Assembly: GCA_963597355.1 (NCBI GenBank)
Contig: CAVBPR010000033.1
Coordinates: 1 to 6,577, forward strand
Direction of reading: 5' to 3'
DNA from: UMGS1766 sp963597355
GTDB lineage: Bacteria; Bacillota; Clostridia; Oscillospirales; Oscillospiraceae
DNA length: 6,577 nucleotides
Part shown: positions 5,271 through 6,577 of the stretch, in pieces
Layout of the letters: each line of letters begins with the position of its first letter
Position numbering within the stretch: the stretch's first letter is position 1
The notes under the pieces: generated by a model
Seen by the model: the letters and a program-made list of their open reading frames with translations, nothing else
Database searches by the model: none
What the model was told of the DNA's origin: nothing
Program-made: the position numbers and the translations under genes

Positions 5271-6326
5271 TTATGCCCATTTATATCGAACAACCTTATC
5301 CGGATATTCAGACCAATCCAGGTACTCGTCATTCTGCAACCTGCCAAGTACGATGAATGGCTCTACTCCAACAGCCTCTGCAAAAGCTGTGATTCGATTC
5401 CATGATGTACAGTCTCTCGATAAAATAAACTTGCGATATTTCTCAGGTGGTATCAATATATCGCTTGCATACTTGTCCGCCAATTGCTCTGTCTTTCCAG
5501 GGACAGAGTCAAAATCAACAAATCTTGCTTTGTAATCTCCGTGAAGGATATGCGCAATTTCATGGAACAAAGTGAACCAGAAGCGGTCCGCTCGCTTTCC
5601 GCGGATTGTCAGACAGAGAATTAATCGACCATCTACAGTTTCCTTTATAAATCCCTGTACCGGAGCCCCTCTAAAGTTCTGAACAACCTGAAAAGCAATT
5701 CCACATTCTGAAAGAATATCCTGTATTTCCTGTATTCCCTCACTAATACTGCCGAACATAGCTTTTTTGATTCGCTCAATATTATTCTGAAGTAGTTCCT
5801 TATCTATAGACTTTTTAACAGGAATGTTCTCTGTTTGTTTCTCACATAAGCGCTGCCATGCGAAGAGTACATACGGATCAATCTTAACATTCGTTGTCAG
5901 CTGCGCCCTATATGCAGCATTGTAAGTAATTTTTGGAATCTGCGTCAAATCACTGATCTGCAGAAACTCTCTAAGCTGAATCACCTTAGATGCGTCACCA
6001 CAATTATTATGCATATATCCACAACTGATAAAATATGTCATAATATCACGTAGCGGCTTCAAGATTTCCATCTCTTCCTGTGAAATTTCAAATTCTTCTT
6101 GAAGTCTCGCCTGATAAGCATCGTATTGGGCCTGCAAGCCCATCCAATACTTTGAATCTTCAAATACGTAACCAAGTTTTCTCGCAAAAGCAGTTGAAAT
6201 ACCTTTGTCACCATTTACAATGGTACAAATATGCTTTTCAGTAACATTAGTTCTTAGAGCCAGTTCTTTTCGGGACATACCACTGATATTCAATTTTTTC
6301 TGTAATTCTTCTCCTGGATGTCTCAT
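5271..6326 (-). CDS. XRE/HigA-type HTH regulator fused to an ImmA/IrrE metallopeptidase
   Basis: A 351-residue cytosolic protein. The N-terminus MRHPGEELQKKL and MSRKELALRTNVTEKHICTI (17-36) form the HigA-like helix-turn-helix, with GISTAFARKLG (42-52) as the following helix. A helical middle (about 60-210) leads to an ImmA/IrrE zinc protease domain (about 215-340). Its key residues are His255, Glu256 and His259 in HEIAH, Glu280 in the following EQLADKYASDILIP stretch as likely third zinc ligand, and the LIPP turn. Family members such as ImmA cleave partner repressors, and HigA-like proteins repress toxin operons. Here both functions are in one chain. The ATG at 6326 has a GAGGTG site 6 nt upstream, whereas an upstream TTG at 6374 falls on the -35 box and is excluded. 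No HigB-like toxin gene lies beside it, and the partner or substrate is unknown. It probably binds its own promoter (see 6384-6398). Confidence 0.93.
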   Translation of the reverse strand: MRHPGEELQKKLNISGMSRKELALRTNVTEKHICTIVNGDKGISTAFARKLGYVFEDSKYWMGLQAQYDAYQARLQEEFEISQEEMEILKPLRDIMTYFISCGYMHNNCGDASKVIQLREFLQISDLTQIPKITYNAAYRAQLTTNVKIDPYVLFAWQRLCEKQTENIPVKKSIDKELLQNNIERIKKAMFGSISEGIQEIQDILSECGIAFQVVQNFRGAPVQGFIKETVDGRLILCLTIRGKRADRFWFTLFHEIAHILHGDYKARFVDFDSVPGKTEQLADKYASDILIPPEKYRKFILSRDCTSWNRITAFAEAVGVEPFIVLGRLQNDEYLDWSEYPDKVVRYKWA

Positions 6327-6345
6327 ACATATCACCTCAGCATTT

Positions 6346-6374
6346 AATATACCATCTATTTCAAACACAGTCAA
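6346..6374 (-). promoter_or_regulatory. Promoter of the XRE-ImmA/IrrE gene
   Basis: On the minus strand TTGACT (6369-6374), a 17-bp spacer and TATATT (6346-6351) form a good sigma-A promoter. Start would be near 6339, leaving only about a dozen nucleotides of leader, just enough for the GAGGTG ribosome binding site. Confidence 0.7.
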
Positions 6375-6383
6375 ATATTATCA

Positions 6384-6398
6384 TTACCTTTTTGGTAA
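6384..6398. promoter_or_regulatory. Candidate operator TTACC-N5-GGTAA upstream of the XRE gene
   Basis: A perfect dyad TTACC TTTTT GGTAA lies 9 bp upstream of the -35 box at 6369-6374. A further TTACC half site occurs at 6419-6423, and the inverse, GGTAA, at 6543-6547. Short spaced dyads next to the promoter are typical binding sites of XRE/HigA repressors, so autorepression is likely. A short RNA hairpin is the alternative, but the site lies upstream of the expected start point. Confidence 0.5.
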
Positions 6399-6443
6399 GT
6401 TTTTTATCATGCACTTGTTTACCATTTTTTAAGTTCCAATCAA

Positions 6444-6449
6444 CCTCCT
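6444..6449 (-). promoter_or_regulatory. Perfect Shine-Dalgarno without a gene
   Basis: The minus strand reads AGGAGG here, the full consensus, but the frames behind it close at once. A TTG 4 nt later gives MELKKW then stop, and an ATG 18 nt later gives a 13-residue peptide. It may be the remnant of a lost small gene between the upstream gene and the XRE gene, for example a missing toxin partner, or a leader peptide. It could also be chance. Confidence 0.3.
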
Positions 6450-6516
6450 GGATTAAAAACCTCACCAGCCTGGCAGTTCTTGTTTGTCGAATCGTAGGAT
6501 ATGTAGATTTTTCACG

Positions 6517-6577
6517 CTACTTCTCATTCTTAAGCAGCTTCTGGTAAACATCTCTCCTGCTCATGCCTCTGTCCGCG
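6517..6577 (-). CDS. rsmI: C-terminal end of a gene entering from the right, probably RsmI 16S rRNA 2'-O-methyltransferase
   Basis: Only 19 codons are in the window. They read ADRGMSRRDVYQKLLKNEK and then TAG. The pattern 'rg-s-r-vY' followed by a Lys-rich end is how RsmI proteins (2'-O-methylation of C1402 in 16S rRNA) close in Firmicutes, as I recall them. The gene is cut by the window edge, so the start and catalytic domain cannot be seen. It runs in the same direction as the island genes. No clear terminator follows it before the XRE promoter. The identity rests on a short tail and should be treated as tentative. Confidence 0.5.
   Translation of the reverse strand, partial: ADRGMSRRDVYQKLLKNEK

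Noticed and set aside
5187..5405. Plus-strand 72-codon hydrophobic-looking frame starting within the small RNA
   Set aside because: It would start in the terminator hairpin and run through the terminator into the antisense of the XRE-ImmA/IrrE gene. No ribosome binding site is present.
6327..6374. Upstream TTG start adding 16 residues to the XRE-ImmA/IrrE protein
   Set aside because: The TTG is part of the -35 box of the predicted promoter. The MRHPGEEL start with a GAGGTG site matches the family.
6417..6549. GTTTACCA (6417-6424) and TGGTAAAC (6542-6549) as ends of a mobile element
   Set aside because: The match is short, one copy lies inside the coding end of the rsmI-like gene, and no transposase or target duplication is present.

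Overview
The window looks like chromosomal DNA of a Gram-positive anaerobe of the class Clostridia, probably a Lachnospiraceae-type gut bacterium. This is inferred from the ATP-dependent PEP carboxykinase with a Clostridia-like N-terminus, strong AGGAGG-type ribosome binding sites, sigma-A-type promoters and U-tract terminators. Every protein gene seen lies on the minus strand, so transcription runs from right to left. The one plus-strand unit I can support is a short RNA near 5150-5220.

Right edge to left. (a) 6517-6577 holds the last 19 codons of a gene that resembles the C-terminus of RsmI, a 16S rRNA 2'-O-methyltransferase. (b) 6327-6516 is a control region with a TTGACT-17-TATATT promoter, a TTACC-N5-GGTAA dyad beside it, and a perfect Shine-Dalgarno with no gene behind it. 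(c) 5271-6326 encodes an XRE/HigA-type helix-turn-helix protein fused to an ImmA/IrrE zinc metallopeptidase, with no HigB toxin next to it. (d) 5001-5270 is dense with signals: a plus-strand TTGACT-17-TATAAT promoter, a predicted RNA of about 75 nt with two hairpins ending in a U-tract terminator, and an overlapping minus-strand promoter facing the other way. (e) 3375-5000 is a tightly coupled three-gene unit: a DUF4417-like protein, then (4-nt overlap) a small basic protein that looks like the C-terminal toxin domain of a polymorphic toxin, then (4-nt gap) a small helical DUF7674-like protein that is probably its immunity protein or antitoxin. (f) An 18-bp perfect inverted repeat at 3307-3348 closes this unit. 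(g) 2132-3259 is a CE2-type SGNH/GDSL esterase. (h) 187-1800 is pckA with its own promoter, leader hairpin and terminator. (i) The left edge has a long imperfect hairpin of unknown role.

By eye the outer genes (pckA and the esterase) are clearly richer in G+C than 3350-6430. The middle therefore reads as an accessory island between ordinary housekeeping genes, although I found no integrase, transposase or attachment-site repeats. The most interesting part is the DUF4417 / orphan toxin / immunity cassette with the small RNA and divergent promoters at its head, next to an XRE-ImmA/IrrE regulator. This could be a stand-alone toxin-immunity or defence module. Its function is inference; only the architecture is seen directly.
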